Assembly (NCBI RefSeq): GCF_010731695.1
Contig: NZ_AP022586.1
Location: 1,302,001 to 1,366,000 of the forward strand
Length of the DNA stretch: 64,000 nt
Reading direction: 5' to 3'
Origin: Mycolicibacterium litorale
GTDB taxonomy: Bacteria; Actinomycetota; Actinomycetes; Mycobacteriales; Mycobacteriaceae
Each line of letters begins with the position of its first letter. Position 1 is the stretch's first letter. Shown piece after piece: positions 29,284-37,934 of the stretch. A program made the position numbers and the translations under genes. Below the pieces are notes generated by a model, which worked only from the letters and a program-made list of their open reading frames with translations, did no database searches and was not told the origin of the DNA.

Positions 29284-30225
29284 ATGACCACTCCCATCGG
29301 ACCCGTCGACGCCACCAAGGTGCCGCGCTACGCGGGCCCCGCCACGTTCGCCCGCCTGCCCCGCATCGACGAGGTGACCCGCACCGACGTCGCGGTCGTC
29401 GGGATCCCGTTCGATTCAGGTGTGTCCTACCGGCCCGGCGCCCGATTCGGTCCGGGTCACATCCGCGCCTCGTCGAAGCTGCTGCGGCCCTATCACCCGC
29501 CGCTGGACGTGCAGCCGTTCGCCGCCCAGCAGGTCGCCGACGCCGGGGACATCGCGGTCAACCCGTTCGACATCGCCGAAGCCATCACGACCATCGAGCG
29601 CAGCTCCGACGAACTGCGCGACGGCGGAACGAAACTGGTGACCCTGGGCGGCGACCACACCATCGCGCTGCCGCTGCTGCGCTCGCTGCACCGCGACCAC
29701 GGGCCGATCGCAGTCCTGCATTTCGACGCCCACCTCGACACATGGGACACCTATTTCGGCGCACCGTTCACGCACGGCACGCCGTTCCGGCGGGCCAGCG
29801 AGGAAGGGCTGCTCGATCCGGAGCACTGTCTGCACGTCGGTATCCGCGGTCCGCTCTACGCACCGACCGACCTCTCCGACGACCGCGTGCTCGGATTCCA
29901 GGTGATCGGCTCCGACGATTTCCAGCTCGACGGGCTTGCCGCGGTGATCGAACGGATGCGGGCCCGCATCGGCGAGGCGCCGGTGTACGTGTCGGTCGAC
30001 ATCGACGTGCTCGATCCGGCGCACGCACCGGGGACCGGGACACCCGAGGCCGGCGGGATGACCAGCCGCGAGCTGCTGCACTGCCTGCGGAACCTGGTCG
30101 GGGTCAACGTTGTCGGGGCCGACATCGTCGAGGTGGCACCCGCCTACGACCACGCCGAGATCACCGGGATCGCCGCCGCCCACGTCGCCTACGAGTTGAT
30201 CTCGGTGCTGGGACGCAACCGGTGA
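29284..30225 (+). CDS. speB: Agmatinase/guanidinobutyrase-type ureohydrolase
   Basis: A 313-residue manganese enzyme of the arginase/agmatinase family that cleaves a guanidino group to urea and an amine. The binuclear metal site is complete: His in GGDHTIALP, Asp and His in [10 protein letters not shown] (from His146), and the two Asp in [12 protein letters not shown] 29284 follows a GGAGG-like sequence. It overlaps the next gene by 4 bp (GTGA). With a ThDP decarboxylase beside it, 4-guanidinobutyrate is at least as likely a substrate as agmatine; sequence alone does not decide. The symbol names the family, not a proven substrate. Confidence 0.9.
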   Translation: MTTPIGPVDATKVPRYAGPATFARLPRIDEVTRTDVAVVGIPFDSGVSYRPGARFGPGHIRASSKLLRPYHPPLDVQPFAAQQVADAGDIAVNPFDIAEAITTIERSSDELRDGGTKLVTLGGDHTIALPLLRSLHRDHGPIAVLHFDAHLDTWDTYFGAPFTHGTPFRRASEEGLLDPEHCLHVGIRGPLYAPTDLSDDRVLGFQVIGSDDFQLDGLAAVIERMRARIGEAPVYVSVDIDVLDPAHAPGTGTPEAGGMTSRELLHCLRNLVGVNVVGADIVEVAPAYDHAEITGIAAAHVAYELISVLGRNR

Positions 30226-31796
30226 GCCACCGCAACGGCGGCGCCGCGGTGGTCGAATCGCTGGCCGCCCACGCGGTGGACACCGTGTTCGGCATCCCGG
30301 GCACCCACAACCTCGAGATCTACCGTCACCTGCAGTCCCAGGCCATCCGCACGGTCACGCCCCGTCACGAGCAGGGCGCCGGTTACGCCGCCGAGGCCTA
30401 CGCCAGGGTCAGCGGGCGTCCGGGCGTCGTGGTGACCACCAGCGGACCGGGGCTCACCAATGTCATGACCGCTGCCGCCACCGCGTACGCGGAATCGCAG
30501 CCGATGCTCGTCGTGTCGCCGGGTATGCCGACCGGCACCGAGGGCCGCGACCTCGGCCAGCTCCACGAAGCGAAGAACACCAGCGCGGCGATGGGGGAGC
30601 TGCTCGCCTGGAGCCGACGGGTGCGCACGCCCGACGAGGCCGCCGCGGCGGTCACCGCGGCGTTCGCCGGTTTCGCCGGCGGGCGGCCGCGGCCGGTGCA
30701 CATCGAGATCCCCGTCGACGTGCTGACGCAGGACTGGTCCGGGCGGCCGCAGCGCGCCGAGCCGGTCCGGCCGCCCGTCGCCGACCCCGACGCCGTGGCA
30801 CGCGCTGCCGAAACGCTTGCCGCAGCGCGGTATCCGTTGATCATCGCCGGCGGAGGCGCGGTCGACGCGCAGCATGACGTCACCGCACTCGCCGAGGCGC
30901 TGGGTGCGCCGGTCGCGACCACCGTCAACGGCAAGGGCGTCGTCGACGAGGCGCATGCGCTGTCGGTGGGCGCCTCGGTGCGGCTGCGGGCGCTGCAGAA
31001 AGCCGCCGCGGACAGCGATGCGCTGCTGGTGGTCGGCAGCGAACTCGGCGATTCCGACCTGTGGGAGGGGGAGATCCGTGCGCGCACCGTCATCCGCTGC
31101 GACGTCGACTCCGCGCAGCTCGACAAGAACAGCCCGGCCGATGTCCATCTGCTCGGTGAGGCCGCCGCCACCGTCGCGGCGCTGCTGAGCGCGCTGCCGG
31201 CCCGTGGCCGCGACGGCGTTGCGCGCGCCGCCGCGCTGCGGACCGCGTGCCGCGACGAAGCGTCACGCGACGCCGGCCCGTACGCGCAGATCAACGCGGC
31301 CGTGCGCGCGGCGCTGCCGGCCGACGGGATGCTCACCGGGGACAGCTCCCAGGTGACCTACTTCGGATCGGTGCACTTCTTCGACATGCCTGCACCGCGC
31401 CGCTTCTGCTATTCGCCCGGCTTCGCGACGCTCGGATACGGGCTGCCCGCCGCTCTCGGTGCCGCACTGGGCCGGCCGGCGCACCCGGTCGCGGTGGTGC
31501 TCGGCGATGGCGCGCTGATGTTCTCGGTACAGGAACTGATGACCCTGGTCGAACTCGAGTTGCCCGTACCTGTCGTGGTGGTCGACAACGGCGGCTACCG
31601 CGAGATCCGCGACCAGGAGGCTGCCCGCGGCATCGCCCCCGTCGGCGTCGACCTGCGCACCCCGGATTTCGCCGCCCTGGCCGTGGCCATGGGGGCGCAC
31701 GGCGCGCGCACCTCCTCGAGCGCCGAACTCACCGACCTGGTCGCCCGCGCACTCGACGCCGACCGCCCCACCGTCATCCATTTCGACATCCGCTAG
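30222..31796 (+). CDS. Thiamine diphosphate-dependent decarboxylase, probably 5-guanidino-2-oxopentanoate decarboxylase
   Basis: A 524-residue protein with the three-domain acetolactate synthase-like fold. Glu50 in [16 protein letters not shown] is the residue that activates the cofactor. The ThDP/Mg motif is [15 protein letters not shown] ending in VVVVDNGGY. No FAD-binding landmarks of true acetolactate synthases are obvious. Because it is coupled to a ureohydrolase and next to a symporter, I favour a 2-ketoarginine decarboxylase (AruI-like) role, which forms 4-guanidinobutyraldehyde. The aminotransferase and aldehyde dehydrogenase that route needs are not in the window. Acetolactate synthase-like catabolic enzymes of other 2-oxo acids are alternatives. 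Confidence 0.82.
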   Translation: MSHRNGGAAVVESLAAHAVDTVFGIPGTHNLEIYRHLQSQAIRTVTPRHEQGAGYAAEAYARVSGRPGVVVTTSGPGLTNVMTAAATAYAESQPMLVVSPGMPTGTEGRDLGQLHEAKNTSAAMGELLAWSRRVRTPDEAAAAVTAAFAGFAGGRPRPVHIEIPVDVLTQDWSGRPQRAEPVRPPVADPDAVARAAETLAAARYPLIIAGGGAVDAQHDVTALAEALGAPVATTVNGKGVVDEAHALSVGASVRLRALQKAAADSDALLVVGSELGDSDLWEGEIRARTVIRCDVDSAQLDKNSPADVHLLGEAAATVAALLSALPARGRDGVARAAALRTACRDEASRDAGPYAQINAAVRAALPADGMLTGDSSQVTYFGSVHFFDMPAPRRFCYSPGFATLGYGLPAALGAALGRPAHPVAVVLGDGALMFSVQELMTLVELELPVPVVVVDNGGYREIRDQEAARGIAPVGVDLRTPDFAALAVAMGAHGARTSSSAELTDLVARALDADRPTVIHFDIR

Positions 31797-31805
31797 GAGC
31801 CCCGC

Positions 31806-33239
31806 ATGGACATCGCGATAGTCGTCGTCTACCTCATCGGCATGATCGCCTTCGGCTTCTGGGGGAAGCGCCGCGCCACAACGCAATCCGACTTCCTGGT
31901 GGCGGGACGGCGGCTCGGGCCGCTGCTGTATTCGGGGACCATGGCCGCGATCGTGCTCGGCGGCGCGTCCACCATCGGCGGTGTCGGGCTGGGCTACCAG
32001 TACGGCATCTCCGGGATGTGGTTGGTGATCGCGATCGGCGTGGGCATCCTCGCGCTGAGCCTGCTGTTCGCGGGCCGGATCCAGCGGCTGCGTGTCTACA
32101 CCGTCAGCCAGATGCTCGAATTGCGGTACGGGCAGGGATCATCGGTCATCTCGGGCGTCGTCATGTGGGGCTACACGCTGATGCTGTCGGTCACCTCGAC
32201 CATTGCCTACTCGACGATCTTCGGTGCGCTGTTCGACATCGGCAAGGTACCCGCGATCCTGCTCGGCGGCGGCGTCGTGATCATCTACTCGACGCTGGGC
32301 GGCATGTGGTCGATCACGCTGACCGACTTCGTGCAGTTCCTGATCAAGACGATCGGGATCTTCTTCATCCTGCTGCCGGTGGCCCTGGCGAAGACCGGCG
32401 GCTGGGGCGGTCTGGCCGACAAGTTGCCGGCGGACGCGACGTCGCTGACCGCCATCGGCGGCGACACGATCCTCACCTACTTCGTCATCTACACGTTCGG
32501 TCTGCTGATCGGCCAGGACATCTGGCAGCGGGTCTTCACCGCGCGCAGCCCGGGCGTGGCGCGGTGGGCGGGCGCCGGGGCCGGCGTGTACTGCCTGCTG
32601 TACGCCGTCGCCGGGGCGGTGATCGGCATGGCCGCCAAGGTGCTGCTGCCCGCGCTGGAGTCGCGAGACGATGCGTTCGCCGAATTCGTGGAGATGCAGT
32701 TGCCCCCGCTGCTGGCCGGGTTGGTGCTGGCCGCCGCGCTCGCCGCGGTCATGTCGACCTCCAGTGGCGCACTGATCGCGACGGCGACGGTGTTCAGTCA
32801 GGACATCGTGGCCCGCCTGCGCAAGCGGGACATCGAGGGAGGCAGCGAACACGACCACATCCGCAGCAACCGCCTGTACGTGGCGGGCTTCGGTCTGGTC
32901 ATGGTGGCCATCGCCTGCGTGCTGCAGGACGTGGTCGCGGCGCTGACGGTCGCCTACGACATCCTCGTCGGCGGCCTGCTGGTGCCGATCCTGGGTGGTC
33001 TGGTGTGGCGGCGCGGCACCAACGTCGGCGCGGTGGCGGCCATGGCCGTCGGCACCCTGGCGACACTGGTGACGATGTTCGTCGTCGGCGACATCTACGC
33101 CAACGAGCCGATCTACGTGGGGCTGGGCTCGGGCCTGCTGGTCTACCTGGCCGGGAGCCTCCTGTCCAAGCCGACCGATTCCGACGTGCTGGCCGAATGG
33201 GACCGCCGCAGCAGGGGTGAACCGGCCCTCGTCGACTGA
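31806..33239 (+). CDS. Sodium:solute symporter family transporter
   Basis: A 477-residue membrane protein with about 13 helices of the SSS/LeuT-like fold. The first helix MDIAIVVVYLIGMIAFGFWG and the following SDFLVAGRRLGPLLYSGTM are characteristic, and the sodium-site region AAALAAVMSTSSGALI is present. ATG 31806 is preceded by AGGAG at 31796-31800, 9 bp after the decarboxylase stop. Third gene of the speB operon; it probably imports the guanidino or amine compound that the operon degrades. Confidence 0.9.
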   Translation: MDIAIVVVYLIGMIAFGFWGKRRATTQSDFLVAGRRLGPLLYSGTMAAIVLGGASTIGGVGLGYQYGISGMWLVIAIGVGILALSLLFAGRIQRLRVYTVSQMLELRYGQGSSVISGVVMWGYTLMLSVTSTIAYSTIFGALFDIGKVPAILLGGGVVIIYSTLGGMWSITLTDFVQFLIKTIGIFFILLPVALAKTGGWGGLADKLPADATSLTAIGGDTILTYFVIYTFGLLIGQDIWQRVFTARSPGVARWAGAGAGVYCLLYAVAGAVIGMAAKVLLPALESRDDAFAEFVEMQLPPLLAGLVLAAALAAVMSTSSGALIATATVFSQDIVARLRKRDIEGGSEHDHIRSNRLYVAGFGLVMVAIACVLQDVVAALTVAYDILVGGLLVPILGGLVWRRGTNVGAVAAMAVGTLATLVTMFVVGDIYANEPIYVGLGSGLLVYLAGSLLSKPTDSDVLAEWDRRSRGEPALVD

Positions 33240-33261
33240 GGGCCGCCGGACACGCCGCCGG

Positions 33262-33960
33262 TCAGGCGGCGGGACATCGCATGGCGTCCACGTCGACCCT
33301 CACGCGGGTGCCGATCGTCGCGACGGTGAGCTGCGGTGCGCCGGGTGGGGGTGGCGCGGTCGACCGGTAGTGTGCCCCGGTGGGTGTGACGAATTCGGTG
33401 GTGTGCGAACCGCTTTCAACGGTGGTGCTGACCTGCCAGCCGGATGCCTCCTTTGCGTAGTTGCAGCATTCGCACATGCCTTGGCCGTTGACGGCGCTGG
33501 TGGGTCCGCCGTCGTGGTGGGGGTGGGCGTGGTCGATGTGGCGGATCGGGGCGTCGCAGTACGGGGTGCGGCAGGTGTGGTCGCGGGTGGCGATGAAGGC
33601 GGCCAATACTTTCGGGAACCGCCGCGCCCGCGACTCCATCGCGATCAGCGCCCCGCCGCGGCGATAGAGTCGGCGCAGCGTGGCCGCCGAGCGGCGGTCG
33701 GTGACCGCGGCGGCCACCATCCTGCGGGCGATCTCGGCGGGAATCGGCCCGTAGCCGGTGACGGTGGCCGGCTCCGGGTCACCCGCGAACGCGGTGCGGT
33801 CGGCCATGACCAGGTGCACGGCCACAGGCGAGGCCACCTCGGCCGGACTCCCGGTGACACGCTCGACGAGGGTGTCGGCCATGATCTGGCCGCGGGAGCG
33901 GTCGTCGAACGTGGCGCCTGCCGCCCGTTTCAGGGCGATGCGGGCGACCAGCGCGGTACG
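33262..33960 (-). pseudogene. Truncated 13E12/DUF222 HNH endonuclease remnant
   Basis: From about 33960 down to 33262 the minus strand encodes the C-terminal two thirds of a DUF222-HNH protein: family-like DDRSRGQIMADTLVERVTG, then CRTPYCDAPIRHIDHAHPHH and CECCNYAKEASGW. The N-terminal DUF222 portion is absent. Upstream of about 33960 the frame stays open to a stop at 33995-33997, but the residues no longer resemble the family and there is no start codon before ATG 33882. This is a 5'-truncated copy; the 206-residue piece from 33882 could still be translated. The related copy at the left edge of the window is on the other strand. Confidence 0.75.
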
Positions 33961-34014
33961 AGTATATCGGCGACCCCGACAAGCCCCGTGATCAACTGAC
34001 GCGCGCCATGCCCC

Positions 34015-35229
34015 TCACCACCGCACCGGGAGCTCCTCGATGCCGTAGATCTCCTGGTTGTTGCGAAACGTCAGATTCTCGAACGGTACGGCCAACCGGA
34101 GGTCGGGCAGGCGGCGAAACAGCGTGCCGAGTGCCACCTGCAGTTCGACGCGGGCGAGGTTCTGGCCGATGCACTGGTGGACGCCGTATCCGAAGCCGAG
34201 GTGTCCCTGCGTGTTCCGGTCGATGTCGAGGAGCTCCGGGCGATCGGTGAACTGCGGATCCCAGTTCCCCGCTGGCAGGTTCATCAGCAACGTTTCCCCG
34301 GCGCCGACCAGCTGCCCGCCGATCGACAGGTCCTCCAGTGCGACACGGTCGACGAGGCTGTGCACGATGCTGAGGTAGCGCATCAGTTCCTCGACGGTAC
34401 GCGCGAGAACGGCGCGGTCGTCGGTCTCGCGGATCCGCCTCAGGTGATCGGGATGCCGCAGCAGAGCCAGCGTCCCGAGCGCGACCATGCTGGCGGTCGT
34501 CTCATGGCCGGCCTGCAGCAGGATCATGGCGTTTACCGCCGCGGTCTCCCGGGTGATGTGGCCGGGAACCACGTGCTCCGCGACCAGACGGCTCATCAGG
34601 TCGTCACCCGGCTCGTGCTCCTTCCGTCCGACCAGCTCGGTCATGTACTCGAACATGGCCGCACCCGCGGCGGCCTTGACCTCCTCCGAGGCGAGTCGGT
34701 CCAAACCGATCGTGCTGTGGTGCTGGAAGAACTCGTGATCGGCATAGGGCACGCCGAGTAGGAGGCAGATCACCAGTGACGGCACCGGCAGCGCGTAGGC
34801 GCGGACCAGGTCGGCCGGCGGACCGCTGCCCTCCATGTCGTCGAGGAAACCATCGACCAGACGCTGGATGTCCGGACGCATGGATTCGGCCCGCCGGTAG
34901 GTGAAATCCCTGGTCATCATGCGGCGCAGCCGATTGTGTTCGGGGTCGTCGACCCGCGGGAAGATCACGGGTGCACTGTCGTTGTCGGTGGACGGCTTCA
35001 AGTAGTCGGGCAGGGTGTCGGCACTCAGCCGGGGGTCCACCAGTGCGGCCCTGATGTCCTGGTAGCGGCTGACCACCCACGTCGGTTCGCCGCGCCACGA
35101 AACCCGTTGCAAGCCTGTCGATTTCCGCCACTTCCCGAACTGGTCCGGCGGTGCGAGCGGACACCTTGGGTCGCGCGGCGCGGGGATGACGGGCAGGTCC
35201 GTGTGGTCGACGTTCGAGTGCGGCGCCAT
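34015..35229 (-). CDS. Cytochrome P450
   Basis: A 404-residue soluble bacterial P450. The I-helix oxygen-binding motif is LQAGHETTASM, the ExxR motif is EELMR and the haem loop is FGYGVHQCIGQNLAR with proximal Cys353. ATG 35229 has GAGGAG just upstream. It needs a ferredoxin and reductase that are not encoded nearby. It diverges from a TetR gene, and two near-identical 18-bp repeats occupy the 113-bp gap, so TetR control is likely. Actinobacterial P450s of this size hydroxylate terpenoids, sterols or xenobiotics; the substrate cannot be told. Confidence 0.93.
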   Translation of the reverse strand: MAPHSNVDHTDLPVIPAPRDPRCPLAPPDQFGKWRKSTGLQRVSWRGEPTWVVSRYQDIRAALVDPRLSADTLPDYLKPSTDNDSAPVIFPRVDDPEHNRLRRMMTRDFTYRRAESMRPDIQRLVDGFLDDMEGSGPPADLVRAYALPVPSLVICLLLGVPYADHEFFQHHSTIGLDRLASEEVKAAAGAAMFEYMTELVGRKEHEPGDDLMSRLVAEHVVPGHITRETAAVNAMILLQAGHETTASMVALGTLALLRHPDHLRRIRETDDRAVLARTVEELMRYLSIVHSLVDRVALEDLSIGGQLVGAGETLLMNLPAGNWDPQFTDRPELLDIDRNTQGHLGFGYGVHQCIGQNLARVELQVALGTLFRRLPDLRLAVPFENLTFRNNQEIYGIEELPVRW

Positions 35230-35262
35230 GGGACTCCTCAGGGCGGGCCGTCCGGGGTAAGA

Positions 35263-35280
35263 GGCAGTCAACTGTCAGTT
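35263..35280. promoter_or_regulatory. TetR operator copy 1 (P450 side)
   Basis: GGCAGTCAACTGTCAGTT contains two nested inverted repeats: CAGT-CA-ACTG and AACTG-T-CAGTT. It recurs with a single base change 48 bp away. It lies 34 bp before the P450 start codon, a good position to repress that gene. Confidence 0.7.
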
Positions 35281-35310
35281 CTACCCCCGACCGTATCCGC
35301 CGACATTACT

Positions 35311-35328
35311 GGCAGTCAACTGTCGGTT
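35311..35328. promoter_or_regulatory. TetR operator copy 2 (tetR side)
   Basis: GGCAGTCAACTGTCGGTT differs from copy 1 at one position. It ends 2 bp before TAGTCT (35331-35336), a good -10 for the tetR gene, so bound repressor would cover the -35 region. Transcription from that -10 would start at or next to the ATG at 35343, implying a leaderless, autoregulated tetR mRNA. Confidence 0.7.
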
Positions 35329-35342
35329 GTTAGTCTGCGGGG

Positions 35343-35975
35343 ATGGCGAACCCCGACGATCGGCGACCACGCGCTGACGCCGCACGGAACGTCGAGCGCA
35401 TCCTCCGCGCCGCGCGTGCGGTCTACGCCGAACTCGGACCCGACGCCGCGCTCGACGTGGTCGCCCGGCACGCCGGGGTCGGTGAGCGCACCTTGTACCG
35501 GCACTTCCCCAACAAGGGCGACCTGGTGCGGGCGGCACTCGAGCAGGCGATCGCCGAAGATCTCACACCGGTCATCGACGAGGCCCGCCGCGCGAAGGAT
35601 CCGCTGCGCGGTCTCACCCGGCTCATCGAAGCGGCGATCGCCCTCGGCGCGCGCGAACACCACATCCTGGCCGCGGCGCGCCGGGCGGGTTCCCTCACCG
35701 ACGATGTGCCCGCGCCCCTCTACGACACGCTCACCGACCTCACCGAGCGAGCCCAGCGGCAAGGGCTGGTGCGCGCCGATCTGGTTGCCGCCCATGATCT
35801 CCCGCGCATCATCGCGATGCTCAACAGCGTGCTCTGGACGATGGATCTGCCCGGCGACGGATGGCGGCGCTATGTCGCGCTGATCGTCGACGGGATCTCG
35901 ACCACCCCACCGCGCCGGCTGCCGAGGGTCGTGCCGTTGCGGTTCGAACCTCGGTCAGACGTCTGGCCGGGGTGA
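35343..35975 (+). CDS. TetR-family transcriptional regulator
   Basis: A 210-residue repressor. The N-terminal helix-turn-helix includes ILRAARAVYAELGPDAALDV and HAGVGERTLYRHFPNKGDLV. The C-terminal ligand-binding half has no recognised family beyond TetR. Divergent from the P450 gene with twin operators between them, so it most likely represses both the P450 and itself and is released by a P450 substrate or related compound. The SDR gene starts 23 bp downstream and is probably co-transcribed. Confidence 0.92.
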   Translation: MANPDDRRPRADAARNVERILRAARAVYAELGPDAALDVVARHAGVGERTLYRHFPNKGDLVRAALEQAIAEDLTPVIDEARRAKDPLRGLTRLIEAAIALGAREHHILAAARRAGSLTDDVPAPLYDTLTDLTERAQRQGLVRADLVAAHDLPRIIAMLNSVLWTMDLPGDGWRRYVALIVDGISTTPPRRLPRVVPLRFEPRSDVWPG

Positions 35976-35998
35976 GTCACTGAGAAAGGCGCACGGAC

Positions 35999-36949
35999 AT
36001 GGGTGATCTGCGGTTCGACGATCAGGTCGCGGTCGTCACGGGGGCGGGCAGGGGCCTGGGCAGGGCGTACGCGATGCTGCTGGCCGCGCGCGGTGCCCGC
36101 GTCGTCGTCAACGATCTCGGGGGGTCGGTGACCGGTGACGGATCGGGGGAGGGACCCGCCGCGGCGGCCGCACGGGAGATCGCCGCGCGCGGAGGCGAGG
36201 CGGTCCCCGACACGCACACCGTCGCAACTCCCGAAGGGGGCCGAGCCGTCATCGACACGGCGCTCGACGCCTGGGGCCGAGTCGACATCCTCGTCAACAA
36301 CGCGGGAACGGTGGACCCCGCCCCGTTCGAGGACATCACCGACGATCGCCTCCGAGGTCTGATCGACGTCCACCTCAAGGGCGCGTTCTTCGTGACCCGG
36401 CCGGCGTGGAAGGTGATGCGGTCGCGCGGATACGGCCGCGTCGTCAACACCTGCTCGGCGGCAGGAATTTTCGGCGCCCAGCGGATGGCCAACTACGGTG
36501 CGGCCAAGACGGGACTCATCGGGTTCACCCGCGTGCTGGCCGCGGAGAGCGCCGGCACGGACATCACGGTGAATGCGATCGCCCCGATCGCCGCCACCCG
36601 GATGCTCGATCACTCGCTCAGCGACGTCACCGACCCGGTGCAGCGCACGGCGGTCGACGAGGTGATGGCACCGTTCCTCGACGCGCTCGACCCCGCGCTG
36701 GTGGCGCCGGTGGTGGCGTTCCTCGCGCACCGCGACTGCCCGGTCAACGGGGAGATTTTCACGGTGGGTGGGGGACACGTGGCGCAGTTCTTCATCGGCA
36801 GGACCAGGGGCTACCGCCACCCGAATCTGTCGATCGAGGACGTCCGCGCCCATCTCGACGAGATCAAAGACCGGACCGACTACACGGTGCCGTCGGGACC
36901 GGCGGATGAGATGGCGCAGTTGTACGAAGCGCTCACGGCTTCAGGATGA
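35999..36949 (+). CDS. Short-chain dehydrogenase/reductase
   Basis: A 316-residue SDR with the NAD(P) motif TGAGRGLGRAYA near residue 15, NNAG in ILVNNAGTVDP, catalytic Ser in NTCSAAGIFG and the YxxxK pair in ANYGAAKTG. Insertions after NDLGGSVTGDGSGEG and a long C-terminal tail resemble the dehydrogenase unit of HSD17B4-type enzymes, which act on steroid or acyl substrates. It lies 23 bp after tetR, so it probably forms a redox pathway with the P450 (for example oxidising the alcohol formed). That link is inference from position. Confidence 0.9.
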   Translation: MGDLRFDDQVAVVTGAGRGLGRAYAMLLAARGARVVVNDLGGSVTGDGSGEGPAAAAAREIAARGGEAVPDTHTVATPEGGRAVIDTALDAWGRVDILVNNAGTVDPAPFEDITDDRLRGLIDVHLKGAFFVTRPAWKVMRSRGYGRVVNTCSAAGIFGAQRMANYGAAKTGLIGFTRVLAAESAGTDITVNAIAPIAATRMLDHSLSDVTDPVQRTAVDEVMAPFLDALDPALVAPVVAFLAHRDCPVNGEIFTVGGGHVAQFFIGRTRGYRHPNLSIEDVRAHLDEIKDRTDYTVPSGPADEMAQLYEALTASG

Positions 36950-36967
36950 CGATGCAACGGGGGAGAG

Positions 36968-37041
36968 TGCCCTCGGTGAGATTCGAACTCACACTGTACG
37001 GGTTTTGAATCCGTTTCCTCTGCCAGTTGGGATACGAGGGC
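36968..37041 (-). tRNA. tRNA with CAA anticodon (Leu by anticodon), short variable loop
   Basis: Read on the minus strand, acceptor GCCCTCG pairs with CGAGGGC, followed by discriminator A; CCA is not encoded. The T-arm is GTGAG-TTCGAAT-CTCAC. The anticodon arm is ACGGA-TTCAAAA-CCCGT, giving anticodon CAA with one A-C mismatch next to the loop. The variable loop is only five bases (ACAGT). The length of 74 nt is that of a class I tRNA, whereas leucine tRNAs normally have a long variable arm. TATGGT at 37054-37059 (minus) is a reasonable -10. The gene is clear; its aminoacylation identity is less so. Confidence 0.88.
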
Positions 37042-37110
37042 GTGCGGTCTCCCACCATAGAGGATGGCCCCGAGGTCGCTGATCGCCCGGGTTACCGCCA
37101 CAATGACTCC

Positions 37111-37734
37111 ATGACCGGCTCACCGACCGACGCACCGACGCCGCGCCGCGTCCTCATCGCCGAAGACGAGGCACTCATCCGGATGGACCTCGCCGAGATG
37201 CTGCGCGACGAGGGCTACGACATCGTCGGCGAGGCCGGCGACGGGCAAGAGGCCGTCGAACTCGCCGAAGCGCTCAACCCCGACCTCGTCATCATGGACG
37301 TCAAGATGCCGCGCCGCGACGGCATCGACGCCGCATCCGAGATCGCGAGCAAGCGGATCGCCCCCATCGTCATCCTGACCGCGTTCAGCCAACGCGAGCT
37401 GGTGGAGAAGGCCCGCGACGCGGGCGCGATGGCCTACCTGGTCAAGCCGTTCAACGTCAACGACCTCATCCCCGCGATCGAGGTGGCGGTCAGCCGCTTC
37501 AGCGAGATCCACGCGCTCGAGGAGGAGGTCGCGACGCTGTCCGAGCGGCTGGAGACCCGCAAGCTCGTCGAGCGTGCGAAGGGTCTGCTGCAGGCCAACC
37601 AGGGCATGACCGAGCCGGAGGCGTTCAAGTGGATCCAGCGGGCCGCGATGGACCGCCGGACCACCATGAAGCGGGTGGCCGAAGTGGTGCTGGAGACGCT
37701 CGACGCACCGAAGAGCGAGCCGACGGCGGGATAA
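37111..37734 (+). CDS. pdtaR: ANTAR-domain response regulator PdtaR
   Basis: A 207-residue regulator orthologous in sequence and position to Rv1626. The receiver domain has the acidic pair in LIAEDEALIRMD, phospho-acceptor Asp63 in VIMDVKMPRRDG and Lys in YLVKPFNVNDL. The C-terminal ANTAR domain (about residues 135-195, with LVERAKGLLQANQGMTEPEA) binds paired hairpins in target mRNAs to prevent premature termination. Its kinase PdtaS is encoded elsewhere. ATG 37111 is chosen over an open frame upstream that overlaps the tRNA region. It stands alone, divergent from the tRNA. Confidence 0.95.
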   Translation: MTGSPTDAPTPRRVLIAEDEALIRMDLAEMLRDEGYDIVGEAGDGQEAVELAEALNPDLVIMDVKMPRRDGIDAASEIASKRIAPIVILTAFSQRELVEKARDAGAMAYLVKPFNVNDLIPAIEVAVSRFSEIHALEEEVATLSERLETRKLVERAKGLLQANQGMTEPEAFKWIQRAAMDRRTTMKRVAEVVLETLDAPKSEPTAG

Positions 37735-37851
37735 CCGTCGAGGAGCCCGGTGGGTAAACATCGCGTTTCGGCGCTCGCCGTTCGTCGTGATCACACCCGC
37801 GGGGGCGCGCCACGCCTTTTCCAACATCACGCACCACGGCCGGTCGTTGGC

Positions 37852-37857
37852 TATGTT
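37852..37857 (+). promoter_or_regulatory. Putative -10 element of the liv operon
   Basis: TATGTT lies in the 200-bp gap between pdtaR and the binding-protein gene and would give a leader of about 70 nt. No convincing -35 element is seen. The rest of the gap shows no small gene. An AGGAGG at 37923-37928 serves the GTG start at 37935. Confidence 0.3.
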
Positions 37858-37934
37858 CTACCGGAAGCGTCAGCGCCCAAGCCGAAAGGCCGCGGGAGTC
37901 GATGCCGATGACAACATCGACCAGGAGGTGAAAC

